This document shows, piece after piece, positions 31,701 to 41,434 of a DNA stretch of 64,000 bases; position 1 is the stretch's first letter, and every line of letters starts with the position of its first letter. Position numbers and translations under genes: made by a program. A model generated the notes under the pieces. The model was not told where the DNA came from. It was given only the letters and a program-made list of their open reading frames with translations, and did not search any database. The DNA comes from Porphyra umbilicalis (Eukaryota > Rhodophyta > Bangiophyceae > Bangiales > Bangiaceae), in the NCBI GenBank assembly GCA_002049455.2, contig KV918861.1, forward strand, positions 62,001-126,000, read 5' to 3'.

Positions 31701-33888
31701 GCCGGCCTGCACTTTTATGCCACTTCTGTGTGCTGGCTTCAAAGAGAGCGGCGTCCTGTTTATTGTCATCGCATACACTAATGTTATGGTGCCCACCATC
31801 CTCAAGGTCTGGGACGAAGACAGTGAAGCGGGTATGACCAAGTTGGAGGACCACGTCGAGCAGGTGGAGTGTTTGGCGGTGGTTGGCGGCAGCGCGTCCG
31901 GCACACCTCAACCGGTCATCGCTGGGGCTGGCTGCGCCCTGCGTGTGTGGGATACCGAGCGCTGGTCCTGTGTAGCAGTGTTGGAGGGCCACACCAAGGC
32001 CGTTTTGTGCGTCATGATGGTGGGCGCCAGTGGACGCGACACTCCCGCGCGTCTTGTGTCTGGTAGTCGGGACGGGACGGTGCGCGTCTGGGACACAGAT
32101 CGCTGGTCGGCGGGGAGCGTCACCGTGCTGGAGGGTCACACTGGCCCGGTTACGTGCTTCGCGGTGGTTGACAATGGCCAGTGTGCGAGTCGAGTGCTCG
32201 TTGCTTCGGGGTCGCATGACAAGACTGTACGGGTGTGGGACCTGAATGAGGGCAAGTGTGTGGCCGTGTTGGAGGGCCACGCGGGCCTGGTGACGTCATT
32301 GGTGGTGGTCGGGGGCGACGAGTGCGGCACGCCCGCACACTTGGTGTCGGGATCCGCGGATGGGACGTTACGGGTGTGGAGTGATGCTGAGAGCTGGTCG
32401 TGCGTAGCAGTGTTGGAGGGCCACACGCAGTCGGTGGACCAGGTAGCCGTGGTGCGCAGCGGGGCATGCGGTGAGCGCATCTGGGTCGTCTCGGCGTGTT
32501 CGTCACGCGTGGCCGAGAGCAACGCGTTGCGGGTCTGGGACGCCAAGGACTGGTCGTGCGTGGCACTTTTGGAGGGCCACACCGGCCCGATCACCTGCTT
32601 GTCGGTGGTGGACGACGACGGGTTTGCTCCCCCGCGGGTGGTATCGGGGTCGATGGACCAGAACGTGCGGGTGTGGGATGTGGCCGCCAAGACGTGCGTT
32701 CTGGTGCTGGAGGGCCACATTTACGGAGTTACCTGCCTGGCGGTGGCCAGTGGCCCTCGGCGAGGCAAGCCGACGCTCGTGATATCGGCGGCGCTCAACG
32801 ACAAGGTGCGGGTGTGGAACCTGGCGGGCCGGTCAACGCAAGTGGCGTCTGCCCGGCACAAGGAGAGGATCTGGTCTCTGACGGCGATGGGTGGCGGCGG
32901 GCGCGATGGTGCTGCGGTGCGGTTGATGTCTGTGTCGCGCGATGTCGTGCAGGTGTGGGACACTGACACCTGGTCGCCTATGGCGGTCTTGTCTATCGGC
33001 GACAATTCGCTCCGAGGCATCGTGGCCGTTGACCGGGAGGGCTGCGGCGTGCCCACTCACGTGGTGATGACGGCATTGGACAAGCTGAAGGTCTGGGATA
33101 TGGCCGGTACGTGCGTGGCGGAGTGGAGCGGGCATACCGCCGAAGTCTGTGACCTGGCGTTGGTGAGCAGCGCCGATGGCCGTGCCGCCGCATGCGTGCT
33201 CTCGGCGTCGGCCGACAAGACGGTCAGGGTGTGGGACGTGGGCAGCGGCGCCTGTCTTGACGTCATCCACTTTCCCGACAGTGTGCAGCAACTTGCAGTG
33301 CTCGACGCTGGCGAAAGCGGCTCACCGGCGCGCTTTGCAGCCGTCATTGGCGCTTTCCCCGAATTCGGGTCGCACAACGTGCAGGTCAAGTGCGTGGATC
33401 AGGCGTCGGCTGGCATCTTGGGCGGCACGTCTAGACTTTCCTTCTCCTGCATTGCGGCCGTGGGTGGCCTCGCACGTGCGTGCGCGCCGTACCTCGTATC
33501 GGCGTCGCTCAATGGGACGGTGAGCGTGTGGGACTGGGAGCGCACCAGTCGCTTGCACACTTTCAATGAGCCGGTGATTTGGGTGCAATGCGCGTCGTGG
33601 TGGGCCTGCCCGCCGGCGGAGACGGGGCGGCCAAGTGCGGTTCTCGGCAGCGGCGAGGCGGCGGCGGTCAACGACGCGGCGGTGGCCGGCGGGTCGGCCG
33701 CCACGTTTGAGGATGCCGCCGTGCTGGTCGACGCGTTGGGTGCCTGCGCGCTCGTCGACTGCCGGCAGCTGACGCTGCGGTGGCTGCCCGCCCCGCCCAA
33801 TGTTTTGTCGGTGTGTTGCCTCCCTGGCGGGCGGATGGCATGGGGAACCCTCACGGGTCGGGTGTATGGCGGTCGGGTCTCGCTGTAA
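28786..33888 (+). CDS. NLR-like STAND protein: PH-like, helical bundle, NB-ARC, WD40 repeats
   Basis: The first ATG of the frame, 28786, gives 1,700 residues. Residues about 105-175 look like a PH domain, with strands ending in DPLQFCAASETDAGEWYRQL, the typical C-terminal Trp helix. Residues about 215-405 are an alpha-helical bundle (VCRRLLVALKDVRDD, then QKADGLLQELLSALQ) that recalls HeLo/RPW8/MLKL-type N-termini. The NB-ARC ATPase has Walker A GMGGVGKT (463-470), kinase-2 LIIVDDVW (546-553), a sensor-like LLLLSSRR, GGHPLAL (from 636) and LHDLVIDF, whose LHD at 772-774 takes the MHD position. From about 990 to 1593 come about 12 WD40 repeats with VLEGHT starts and VRVWD ends, enough for two propellers. 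The family senses a ligand through the repeats and oligomerises after nucleotide exchange, as in APAF-1 and plant or fungal NLRs. All ATPase motifs are intact and there is no frame break. The ligand and output are unknown. Confidence 0.9.
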   Translation: MALTVEGSSSMPTADGASASDDYCLPEEGDAPAWASLMRPCMGHLQQIKPAGVMACVSRLAEKATVTAVSVWLHCGLHYQPRAPVDPVCTPPVAGNMPPLSQPEKGCCFFPLRRDESGVVCWEVRVFRASPTGELRAAAGRWVIELVHLPNRGDPLQFCAASETDAGEWYRQLRMRAAPMELIWTRHVGVARGGGGDGDGVCPAPGKPAAARRLPVMDALTRGASHLVATGALEGVVGVAEFVTDVTQTEASNLAAAAGPMVGVALQSVCFAARVCAAAHRVFEAAAQASADVDGLHGVCRRLLVALKDVRDDADVGAAELHHLLSRLLADVEAAAGELHHLVRSRRQRAWLACSASCRGVELDSALGDRLSQSRQKADGLLQELLSALQRQTAVDTGHILAAVGPEAQLAAASRAGWRGLPRLPDEDSIFNDWGDPTLPPARLYDAVMQSGASASAVVGAHGMGGVGKTLTCLLVAHKVSLENSGQLRFPDGVHWTQLSHHVTPTDVRAQLCHLTTILSGTPAEANDTEFAIKQLRAVIKDKACLIIVDDVWHKERAVPFTRALADSERSLLLLSSRRVDIIDACSRGRNVRCVKVGERHGVDAEGMLLTHAERGSVVAKDKTVERVRRAVELCGGHPLALAVFGSLVRDRARGSPREGGWVAALDKVGSHRGGLLYQSSGLDLEYGCLSDCLHASYAALGEEDDDRSQWTKRFRALCVVRSKEHLPWPALAALWNPGSMAAVKEIASVFHARSLVSLRGSGPDETLSLSLHDLVIDFLAGVFATDAAGKAACHQSLVEGYCELNGIAAAGEGVSLGRTRVALRPLWLLPRDGYVERALPHLLVAAGAADELDLLLLDMRFIAWRVEMAGGHCGLYRSDCRHAVDVAVLGDVAAVVEGAVATKGRPLSAWLQQAAWEVVTRFGSLLAEGAAEADRLALTYLCESARAYLVSPYIELLGTSRLLVPQEEHVLPACTFMPLLCAGFKESGVLFIVIAYTNVMVPTILKVWDEDSEAGMTKLEDHVEQVECLAVVGGSASGTPQPVIAGAGCALRVWDTERWSCVAVLEGHTKAVLCVMMVGASGRDTPARLVSGSRDGTVRVWDTDRWSAGSVTVLEGHTGPVTCFAVVDNGQCASRVLVASGSHDKTVRVWDLNEGKCVAVLEGHAGLVTSLVVVGGDECGTPAHLVSGSADGTLRVWSDAESWSCVAVLEGHTQSVDQVAVVRSGACGERIWVVSACSSRVAESNALRVWDAKDWSCVALLEGHTGPITCLSVVDDDGFAPPRVVSGSMDQNVRVWDVAAKTCVLVLEGHIYGVTCLAVASGPRRGKPTLVISAALNDKVRVWNLAGRSTQVASARHKERIWSLTAMGGGGRDGAAVRLMSVSRDVVQVWDTDTWSPMAVLSIGDNSLRGIVAVDREGCGVPTHVVMTALDKLKVWDMAGTCVAEWSGHTAEVCDLALVSSADGRAAACVLSASADKTVRVWDVGSGACLDVIHFPDSVQQLAVLDAGESGSPARFAAVIGAFPEFGSHNVQVKCVDQASAGILGGTSRLSFSCIAAVGGLARACAPYLVSASLNGTVSVWDWERTSRLHTFNEPVIWVQCASWWACPPAETGRPSAVLGSGEAAAVNDAAVAGGSAATFEDAAVLVDALGACALVDCRQLTLRWLPAPPNVLSVCCLPGGRMAWGTLTGRVYGGRVSL

Positions 33889-35737
33889 CATCCCCTGCGG
33901 CTCTGTGACCAAGCAGGCGGGGAGAAACCGGGTGCAGTTCACTGCGGCGCCGCGGGCGCGTCACGGGCGGCGGGTGCCCCCGGGCGCACGCCGGCGCGCG
34001 CCCCCGTGGCCGCTCGGGGCGCCACCCACACACGACGCCGGCTGCAGGGGCGGCCGCAGCCTCGCGGGGCGGCGCTGCCGTCGCCCACCAGCGTGTGGTC
34101 GCGCCTGGGCGGAGCGGGGCCCCTGCCCCGGCGGTCGGGCGCCGCGTCCCCCCGCGTCGCTGACCGCCCGCGGGGGGCACCCCCCGCCCGCCGCCACTGG
34201 GACCCCACCCCGCCGCACACGGGGCCGCCGTCGGCCAACCGACGGCGCGACCGGCGGGCGGTGGCCGCAGAGACCCCCGCCGCGGCGGGCGGCGGCGACA
34301 CCCCCGCCGCCGCGCGGGGGCCCAGCGCACCGCCGCGGCGGTGCGCCGCGACGCGCCGCGCGGGCACCCACCCGCGGCGGGGGCGCGCCGCCGCGCACGG
34401 CGCGGCGGCGGCGCGCACGGCCGCCGGCGGCGCGCGTCGCCGCCGCGTCGCGCCGCAGTCGCGCCGCCGCCGCCGCCCCGACGCGCGGCGCCGCAGCGCC
34501 GCCCGCGGCGCCCCCCCCCCCCGCCGGCGGCGGCGGCGGCGGCGGCAAGCGGCGCGCCGGCGCGCCGGGGCGGCCGCGACACGACCCCCGCGTGCGCGGC
34601 CGGTGCGCGCCCGCCGACGGGGCGCCGCGCGCGGTCGGGCGGCGGCGCCGCGCGGTGGCCCGCACGCCGCCGCGGGCGGGGGCGTGCCGCCACGGGGGCG
34701 ACGGTGGCCCGCGCGCCGCCGCGGGCGGGGGCGTGCCGCCACGGGCTGTGCCGGTGCAGGCGGCGGGGGGGGGTGGGCCCGCCGCCGGCGCGGGCGGGGG
34801 GGGGGGGGGCGCCGCGGTGCGCCGCGTCGGCGGCGCGCGCCGCGCGCGGCGTGGGCGGCCGGGCGGCTGGCAAAGCGCCGCCGTCGTGGGGATGGGGGGG
34901 GGGGACGCGGGTGGCGCGGTGGGGGACGCTGTCGGACGGCGGTGTGGGGGAGGGGTGGATCGAGGACACGTCGGGCACGCCCGTGCGCATCGCAACGGGG
35001 GTGGGAAGGTAAGGAACAAGCAACAACAACAAAAAAAAAAAAAAAAGGGACGAGGCGACGATTCTATGTCGTGCCGCCGCGCGCGACCGCGCGAGCCCCC
35101 GCACGGCCCGTCCGACGCGACCGCCGCGCCGCCGCCGCCGCGTGCCGCGCCGCGCAGCGCGGTCGGCGTCACCGCCGCGGCGGCCGCCGCGGTGCGCACC
35201 GACGCGGCACGCTGCGGCGGCGCGCAACGCCGCCGGCGGGCCACGGCGGCCGCGTCGCTGGCGACCCGTCGACGCGCGCGGCGGGGGCGCCCGCCGACGA
35301 CCGCGCCCTCCCCACGCCCTACGTACCCCTACCGGTGGCCACGCCACGCCACCACTGCCCGCCGCCACCGACGCGCGCCGCCGGGGGCGCCCGCCGTACC
35401 AGCCCCGGGCGTGGCCGCCACAAAAAAAACACCCCCAGCCGCAACGGGCGTCGCCCCGGCCGCCGCCGTCGTCGTCGCCTGCCGCCGACCAAGCGCAGCC
35501 ACCACGGCGCGCCGCGCCCGCACTAGCAGTGCAATGGACGGCCATGCCACAGCCCCGTACGGGTCCGCCGCCGCCCACCGAGCCGCACGTAGGCCACGCC
35601 CGCAAAGGCCCGACGCACATCCAGCCACCACCGACGGAGCGGGGCGGGCGTGCCCCGCCATCGCCCCTATCCCACCGCTCCACCCATCCCCGGTCAGTGC
35701 GTCCATGCCGCCCGACCACCCCACCACCACCCCCCCC
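33889..35737. other. GC-extreme intergenic with a 16-A tract
   Basis: It has the most GC-skewed composition in the window, with ORFs of 400-650 codons open on both strands and in several frames. All translate to Ala/Arg/Pro/Gly runs with no domain, so none is called. An isolated A tract (35031-35046, preceded by CAACAACAAC) interrupts it. The segment lies between the convergent 3' ends of the NLR-like gene and the CNNM-type gene. Confidence 0.45.
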
Positions 35738-37636
35738 CTATCCCCCCTCCTTACCGAGTGAGCAGGGGCGTCTGCTCCCCAGCCGCAGCGTGGCTCGCCC
35801 CCCCCCCCCCCCAACGCGCCCCGCCTCCTCGTCAACCAGCTCCGACGGCACTTGCATCCACATGCGGTTGCCCGGCGTGCCCCCCGCCGGCGGCGGCACA
35901 CCGACCACGTGCGCGTCCACGCCCGCCGGCGCACGGCTGCGGCGGTCGGCCGGTGCAGTAGCACGCTTGCGCAGCCGCGCGCCATCCTTGCGGAGCCCCC
36001 GCGGCGGGGGTTTGGCGCCAAGCACCGCCGCGTCCTGCTCGTCGGGGCTACCATTGGCGCTCGTCGGCCGGCCGCCGCCGGCACCGGCCGTGCCGTCACT
36101 GGCCCGCCCGTCAGAGGAGGCGGACCCGTCGCCGGCAACGGCGCCCGGGCGGGTGCGCGACACGGACGAGCTTGCGGCCGTCCCCGACGCGGCGGCGGTG
36201 GTGGCAGCCGTCCCCGACGGCGACGCCCCGCCCGCGGTGACGGCCAGCTGGTTGAGCGCGGACGACACCTTGGCGGCGAGGGGCGACTTGAGCGCCTGCA
36301 CGTCAATCTCTTTGAGGAGGATCGTGCCCGTCCCCGAGATCCGTTGCTGCGCGAGCACCGTCGCGCGGCGGACGAGGCGGCCGTCAGACCCCCGCTCCAA
36401 GACGGGCTGCTTGGACACATTGTCCACGTACCGGTCCGTCTCGTCGATAATCTCCTCGGCGAGGATCTCCTCGACAATGTCCTCGAGCGTCACCGCGCCG
36501 AGGAAAACGCGCTCCCCGTCGGGCTTGTTAATGTCGTCATAGACGAGCGCCATGTGCGAGCGCCCGTCCTTAAACTCGTTGAGCAGCTCCGACAGCGCCG
36601 TATCGGCCGACACGTACAGCGGCGGGGAGACACGCACCTTGTGCGACTTTTTCTTCTTGCTGATGAGCGCCCGCACGGGCACCTTGTCATCGGGGTCAAT
36701 GAGGATGAGCTGCTTGAGCAGCAGCAGCCCGACAATATTGGCCTTGTCGCCCTCGTACAGGGGCACGCGGCTGTGGCCCTTGCGGAGGCACAGCTTCATC
36801 GTCGGCCGGTCGAGCACCGCCGCCACGTCCAGACAAAAGACGTCCTCGGCACGGGTGAGCACGTCCGCCACGGTCTTGGCCGACAGCGTGAGGGTGCCCT
36901 TGAGGATGGTCGTCTCGTCCTCGGTCAACACCCCGTGGCGGTTGCGCGAGTGCGCGTCGATGAGGCCGCTGAGCTCGTGCCGCGAGTAGACCGTCCCAAT
37001 CTCCTCCCCGAGCACCGCGTCGAGGGCGGCCGCAATCGGCCACGCAAGCGGCAGCAGGATGGCACGGAGGACTTTGACAAAGCCGATCAGCCACGCGCCG
37101 ACCTGTAGCGCGTGGCGGGAGCACACCGCCTGGGGGATGACCTCCCCAAAGAGCATCAGCGACAGCACCGACACGACGAGCGCAACGGGGCCGCCCGGGT
37201 AGAGCGTCTCCAACACCAGCGGCAGCAGCTCCGACGCGAGCGTGTTGGTCAGCAGCAGCGTCACGAGGAGGAGGTTGCCCTGCTTCCGCACCGGCTGGAT
37301 GCGGCGCGCGGCGGCCGCCTCCGCGGGGTTGTGCGACTGCGCCATGATCTCCAGGCCGACCATGTCGAGCGACATGAGGCCGAGTGTTAGGCCCGCCACG
37401 AGCGCCGCCACGACGAGGCAGCCGAGGGCGAGGAGGAAGAGCATCCACCGGGGCACCGCCGCCAGCGCCGTCGTGGTGTGGCCGTGCGCGTGGCCGCCGG
37501 CCGCGCCGGCCGCCGCCGCGCCCGCGTCGGCGGCGCGGGCGGCGGCGGTGGCGACCGCGCCGGCCGCGTCGTTGCTCGACAGCACCGCCCGGCCCGTCCG
37601 CCATACGGTGCGGGCGGAGAGGACGAGGAGGCCCAT
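35738..37636 (-). CDS. CNNM/MAM3-type (CorC family) membrane transporter
   Basis: It begins at ATG 37636 (MGLLVLSARTVWRTG); the open frame upstream has no Met and crosses long G/C runs. The product is 632 residues. The DUF21 membrane domain is clear. A first membrane helix near residue 65 leads into GLTLGLMSLDMVGLEIM. Then come GNLLLVTLLLTNTLASELLP, GEVIPQAVCSRHALQVGAW and LLPLAWPIAAALDAVLG. A cytosolic CBS pair follows (KTVADVLTRAEDVFCLD, GHSRVPLYEG, TALSELLNEFKDGRSHMALV, GAVTLEDIVEEILAEEIIDE). The C-terminus is Ser/Ala/Gly-rich low complexity. CNNM/MAM3 proteins mediate or regulate Mg2+ and other divalent-cation transport at plasma or vacuolar membranes. All core motifs are intact. The last ~20 residues may be shifted by a C run near 35805. 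Its 3' end faces that of the NLR-like gene. Confidence 0.92.
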   Translation of the reverse strand: MGLLVLSARTVWRTGRAVLSSNDAAGAVATAAARAADAGAAAAGAAGGHAHGHTTTALAAVPRWMLFLLALGCLVVAALVAGLTLGLMSLDMVGLEIMAQSHNPAEAAAARRIQPVRKQGNLLLVTLLLTNTLASELLPLVLETLYPGGPVALVVSVLSLMLFGEVIPQAVCSRHALQVGAWLIGFVKVLRAILLPLAWPIAAALDAVLGEEIGTVYSRHELSGLIDAHSRNRHGVLTEDETTILKGTLTLSAKTVADVLTRAEDVFCLDVAAVLDRPTMKLCLRKGHSRVPLYEGDKANIVGLLLLKQLILIDPDDKVPVRALISKKKKSHKVRVSPPLYVSADTALSELLNEFKDGRSHMALVYDDINKPDGERVFLGAVTLEDIVEEILAEEIIDETDRYVDNVSKQPVLERGSDGRLVRRATVLAQQRISGTGTILLKEIDVQALKSPLAAKVSSALNQLAVTAGGASPSGTAATTAAASGTAASSSVSRTRPGAVAGDGSASSDGRASDGTAGAGGGRPTSANGSPDEQDAAVLGAKPPPRGLRKDGARLRKRATAPADRRSRAPAGVDAHVVGVPPPAGGTPGNRMWMQVPSELVDEEAGRVGGGGGRATLRLGSRRPCSLGKEGG

Positions 37637-38510
37637 GACGGGTGGGTGGGGGGGGGGGTGGGGGGGGGGGTGCGGGGTTGGGGCAACGCCGGGGGACGCG
37701 GGTCGACCGCCGCCAGCGCAGCGCCGGGGGGTGGGCGGCAGCTCACACGTCGGCAGCGACACACGACAAGGGTGGGGGGAAGGCGGGCAGCGCAGCGGGT
37801 TGAGTGGGTGTGGTCACGCGTTCCGCACCGCCAACGGCCGGGCGGCGGGCCGCGGTGGCGGCGGCGGTGCTTTGGCGAGCCGCTTGCGCAGCGGAGCTCG
37901 ACGGCCCCCTTTGCTTTGCTTGGCGGCTGCGTCCGGGACAAGGGGATCGCCGTGTTGGAGGCAAGTATGTACTGCACACATCCTCAGCAGGTGCCCGAGG
38001 TAGTTACACTTCACGGTTACAGAAATGGTTCTGTTTTTGTGTTTTCAGAGATTTTGGAGCACGCGTTGGAACACGTTTCCTTCACCGCACGTGCCTCACG
38101 TCGCGAACCGACGGCCCCCCATCAACCGCACGCTTGACGAGTGGCTGTCTTGCGTCCCACGTGGCGGTGCGGGCCACCACGGAGCGGATCCGCTGCCACT
38201 GTCGATGCCCCCGCCGTGGCCGCCGCCGCCTCTCCGTCTTGGCCCCGCCCGCCGTTGCACTGACGGGGCGGCGACTGGTCGCCGCCTTGCCGGCGAGCCA
38301 CGCCCCAGCTCTTGTCTCAACATTGCACGCTGCCTCGCCCTGTGCGCTCGTCGGTTGCGTCCGTGTGCGCTCGTCGGTTGCCTCCCTGTGCGCTCGTCGG
38401 TTGCCCCCCTGTGCACTTGCCGGTCGCGCCCCCGTGCGCCCGTCGGTCGACGCCGCGCGTGCCGGCGGCGCCCTCCCCCTCGACCCCCCCCCGCCACACT
38501 GGCGGCGGCC
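37637..38510. other. Divergent promoter region, CNNM-type gene / hydrolase
   Basis: Spacer between the 5' ends of two divergent genes. It starts with long G runs (37651-37672) next to the CNNM-type ATG. A less GC-rich stretch at 37960-38080 may be the promoter zone. No TATA box is obvious. Confidence 0.35.
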
Positions 38511-38606
38511 ATGGCCTTTCTCCCGCCGCCGCCCCTGGCGGCCGCCGCCCGCGGGGCGGCCGCCTCGTGGCGGCGCCCCTTTGCGCCGCCCCCCCCCCGC
38601 GGCGCC

Positions 38607-38637
<31 letters not shown>

Positions 38638-39045
38638 GCGGCGCCCCCCCCCCCCCGCGGCGCGCCCGCCCCGCATGACGCTGCAGCAGCCGCCGCCGGC
38701 AGCGGCGGCGCCGTCGTCCACGTCCCCCGCGGGCGGGCGGCCGCCCCCCCCCCCGCGCCCCCGATCGCCGACGCGGCCGACGCGGCGTCGACGCCCGTGC
38801 CGGGCCTCCGCGGGTGGCGCTTTGTCGGGCCCCCGCTCGACGCGGGCGCGCTCCCAGCGGTCGTGTATTTCGGGCTCGGCGCCGCCGAGACGCTCGGCGG
38901 CGCCCCATTTGACGCCTTTCCCCGTGCGCTCGTGCCGTATCCCCCGGCCGGGGGGGGTGGGGACGCCGCCGCCGCCGCCGCCGCCACCGCCGCCGCGGCG
39001 CCATTGGCCGCCGACGACGCGACGGCGGCAGCGGCTGCGGCAGCG

Positions 39046-39080
<35 letters not shown>

Positions 39081-39827
39081 GGGCGGGGAGGAGGTGGTTG
39101 GCGCCGGCGGCGTCCGCGTCTTTTCCGTGACGCTCCCCGCCCACGGGTCGGTCGCGCAAAACGGGACGGCGCTCGACAATTGGGCGGCGGCCTATGGGCG
39201 GGGCACCCCCGTCGTGGGCGCCTTTGTGGCGCGCGTCGCCAAGGGCCTCGCCACCCTCACCGCCGAGGGGGTGATTGCGCCGGGGCGGCTGGTCGCCGCG
39301 GGCGTCAGCCGCGGCGGCCTCATTGCCGCCCTCGTCGGCACGCTGCCGGGCGTGGCGGCGGTGGTGGCGTTTGCGCCCGTCACGTGGCTCGGCGACTTGC
39401 CGGCGTTTGGGGGGGGGGGGGGCGCCCGCCCCGGCCCCAGCGACGCGGACCGTGGCGACAGTGGCGGCGGGGGTGGCCCCCCCCCGCGCCCCCCGCCGAC
39501 ATGGCCGCCGCCGCCGCCGCCGCCGCCGCCATTGCCGCCGACGCGGTGGCTGGCAACGCTGCCGTGACGGCGGCGCTGTGCGCCAAGCCGCTCCGCTTCT
39601 ACATGGGCAACCGCGACGTGCTCGTGCGCACGCGCGGCGCCTTTGAGGTGGTCGAAGCGCTCGCCGACGCGGCGCACGCGGGCGGATGCCGGTCGCCCCC
39701 CGCCGAGCTCGTCTGCTACTGCTCCATTGGCAAGGACGGGCACGGGACGCCGGCGGATATTTTTGTGGACGGGGCGGGGTGGGTGCGCGCGCAGCTGGGG
39801 CTCGGCGCCCGCCGCGCGGGCGGGTGA
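38511..39827 (+). CDS. Alpha/beta-hydrolase, catalytic triad spread over two frames by G/C runs
   Basis: The likely start is ATG 38511 (MAFLPPPPLAAAARGAAASW), which reads like a targeting peptide. C runs at about 38587-38596, 38645-38658 and 38742-38753 then move the frame to the one carrying GWRFVGPPLDAGALPAVVYF. The core contains the nucleophile elbow AAGVSRGGLIAAL (Ser codon 39307-39309) followed by VVAFAPVTWL. After an 11-12 G run at 39411-39422 the frame changes again and gives RFYMGNRDVLVR (acidic residue, Asp codon 39614-39616) and GKDGHGTPADIF (His codon 39741-39743), ending at TGA 39825. Ser-Asp-His order and spacing fit a serine hydrolase of the dienelactone-hydrolase/prolyl-oligopeptidase type. 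The substrate is unknown. The frame changes at homopolymers suggest run-length errors, because all three triad residues are kept. Confidence 0.65.
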
Positions 39828-40265
39828 GGTGGGGGGGTGGGGGGGGGGGGGGGGGGGGAGGGGGAAACCCGACGTGGACCTTTTTTTTCTTCCTTGTGGG
39901 GACGGGCAATGTCCTTTTTTTTTCGAGAGAGACCACCGCGAGTGGAGACGGCGGGCCGCCCTTGTATACGTACTGTACCACTCCTGTTGCCGTGACGGCG
40001 GCTCGTGCGATCCCTCCCAGTGTGCGCACGGTGCCCGCCTGCCCGCTGTCCCGCGCCCCGCGATCCCGTCGGCGGGCCTGCTGCCGTTTCGTTGGTGGTG
40101 CCACTGTAAGGCACGGGTCCCCCCCCCCAACGCTGCAGCGTCAGGGCCCGTCGCCGGGCGGCACGTGCGCACACACCGCCGTGCCGTCCGCCACGTCGCG
40201 CCCGTGCTGTCCGACGCCCCGCCGCGCGCGGCCGCGCCGCCCGCCCGCCGCCGCCGCCCGCTGCA

Positions 40266-40297
<32 letters not shown>

Positions 40298-40458
40298 GCC
40301 GCCGCGGCCGCCCCCCCCCCCCCCCCCCCCCCCGCCGCAGCGGCGTGTGGCGTGCGCGGCGGCGACCCGTGCACCCCCGGCGTGCACCCCCTGCGCGCAC
40401 CGGCGGCGCGCGCGGTGCGGCGCGCCTCCCCCGCGGCGCGCGTCCCCCCCCCCCCGCC
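39828..40458. other. Intergenic, G/C-run rich
   Basis: It begins with a long G run (about 39829-39861), passes through a less biased stretch at 39880-40000, and ends in GC-extreme sequence with a C run at about 40311-40333. No gene is supported. Confidence 0.35.
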
Positions 40459-41399
40459 ATGGCGCGCGGGCGCAAGGCGCGCGTGCCCGCCGTTGCGGCG
40501 GCGGCCGCGTCCGCCTCGGCCGCGCGCGCCGGGGCGGCTCAGCGGGCGGGCGCGGCGGCGGCGACGGCGCATCCACTGGCTTTGTGTACGTTGGGGGGGG
40601 GGGGGGTGCCGCTGCCGGTTGACTGGGGGGGGTTGGCGATGGGGGGGGGGGGGGGGGGGTGATGCCGCCCCGCCGTGAGTGACGGCCCCCTTTGGGGGAT
40701 GGCGGCCGCCTGGCCGCGGCGTCGACAGACGTGGGCGGGCGCCCGCCGCGTGGGCGGGTTACTCCAGTCGGCCTGCTGACGCACTGTGTGCCTTTGCGGG
40801 GCGCGCCTTTGACGCGGCCCGCCGGTGTCACCCGGCCGGCGCGCCACGCCTCGTTGCGCACTCCCTGGCCGCCACGGCCCCCCCCCCCCCCCCCCCCCGC
40901 CCCCCCCCCTCTTTCCCACGCTTCCCACCTGCGCGCAGCGCACACGATTACCGTCATCTGCCTCGCCGCCGCCGGCGTCGCCCTCTCCCCCCACACGGCC
41001 ACCTACGCGCGCCTCGACGGGGCCCTCCGGTCGGTGGCGACCCCCCCCTGGCTCCCCCTCTCCCTCCCCGGCGCCGCCGCCGCCACGCTCGTCGCCGCCG
41101 CCGCCGTTGCGCGCGCCGGCCGCGTCGCCGCGTCGGCGGGCGGCGGCGGCGGCGGCCCCGCGGGCGCGGCGGGGGCGCTCGCGCTCGCCGCCGCCGCCGC
41201 CTTTGCGTCGGCCGCCTTGGCGGTCGTGGCCGGCCACGGGCGCGCGTCGCCCGTGCCCCTCACCGTCCTCCTCGGCGTGACGGCGGTGGACGTGGCGGCG
41301 GGGTGGGCGCACATGGTCGCCGCGGGGGAGGCAGGGGGGGGGGGGGGGGGGGGGCACCCCCCCCCGCCCGCGGGTGCCCCCGCGTCGTCGGCCCCGTCG

Positions 41400-41434
<35 letters not shown>

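Noticed and set aside
33800-35761. Very long ORFs (500-650 codons) on both strands between the NLR-like and CNNM-type genes
   Set aside because: Stop codons are rare because the DNA is nearly free of A and T. Translations are Ala/Arg/Pro/Gly only, several frames are open at once, and no motif is present.
35852-37108. 418-codon plus-strand ORF
   Set aside because: It is antisense to the CNNM-type gene, whose DUF21 and CBS motifs are unambiguous.
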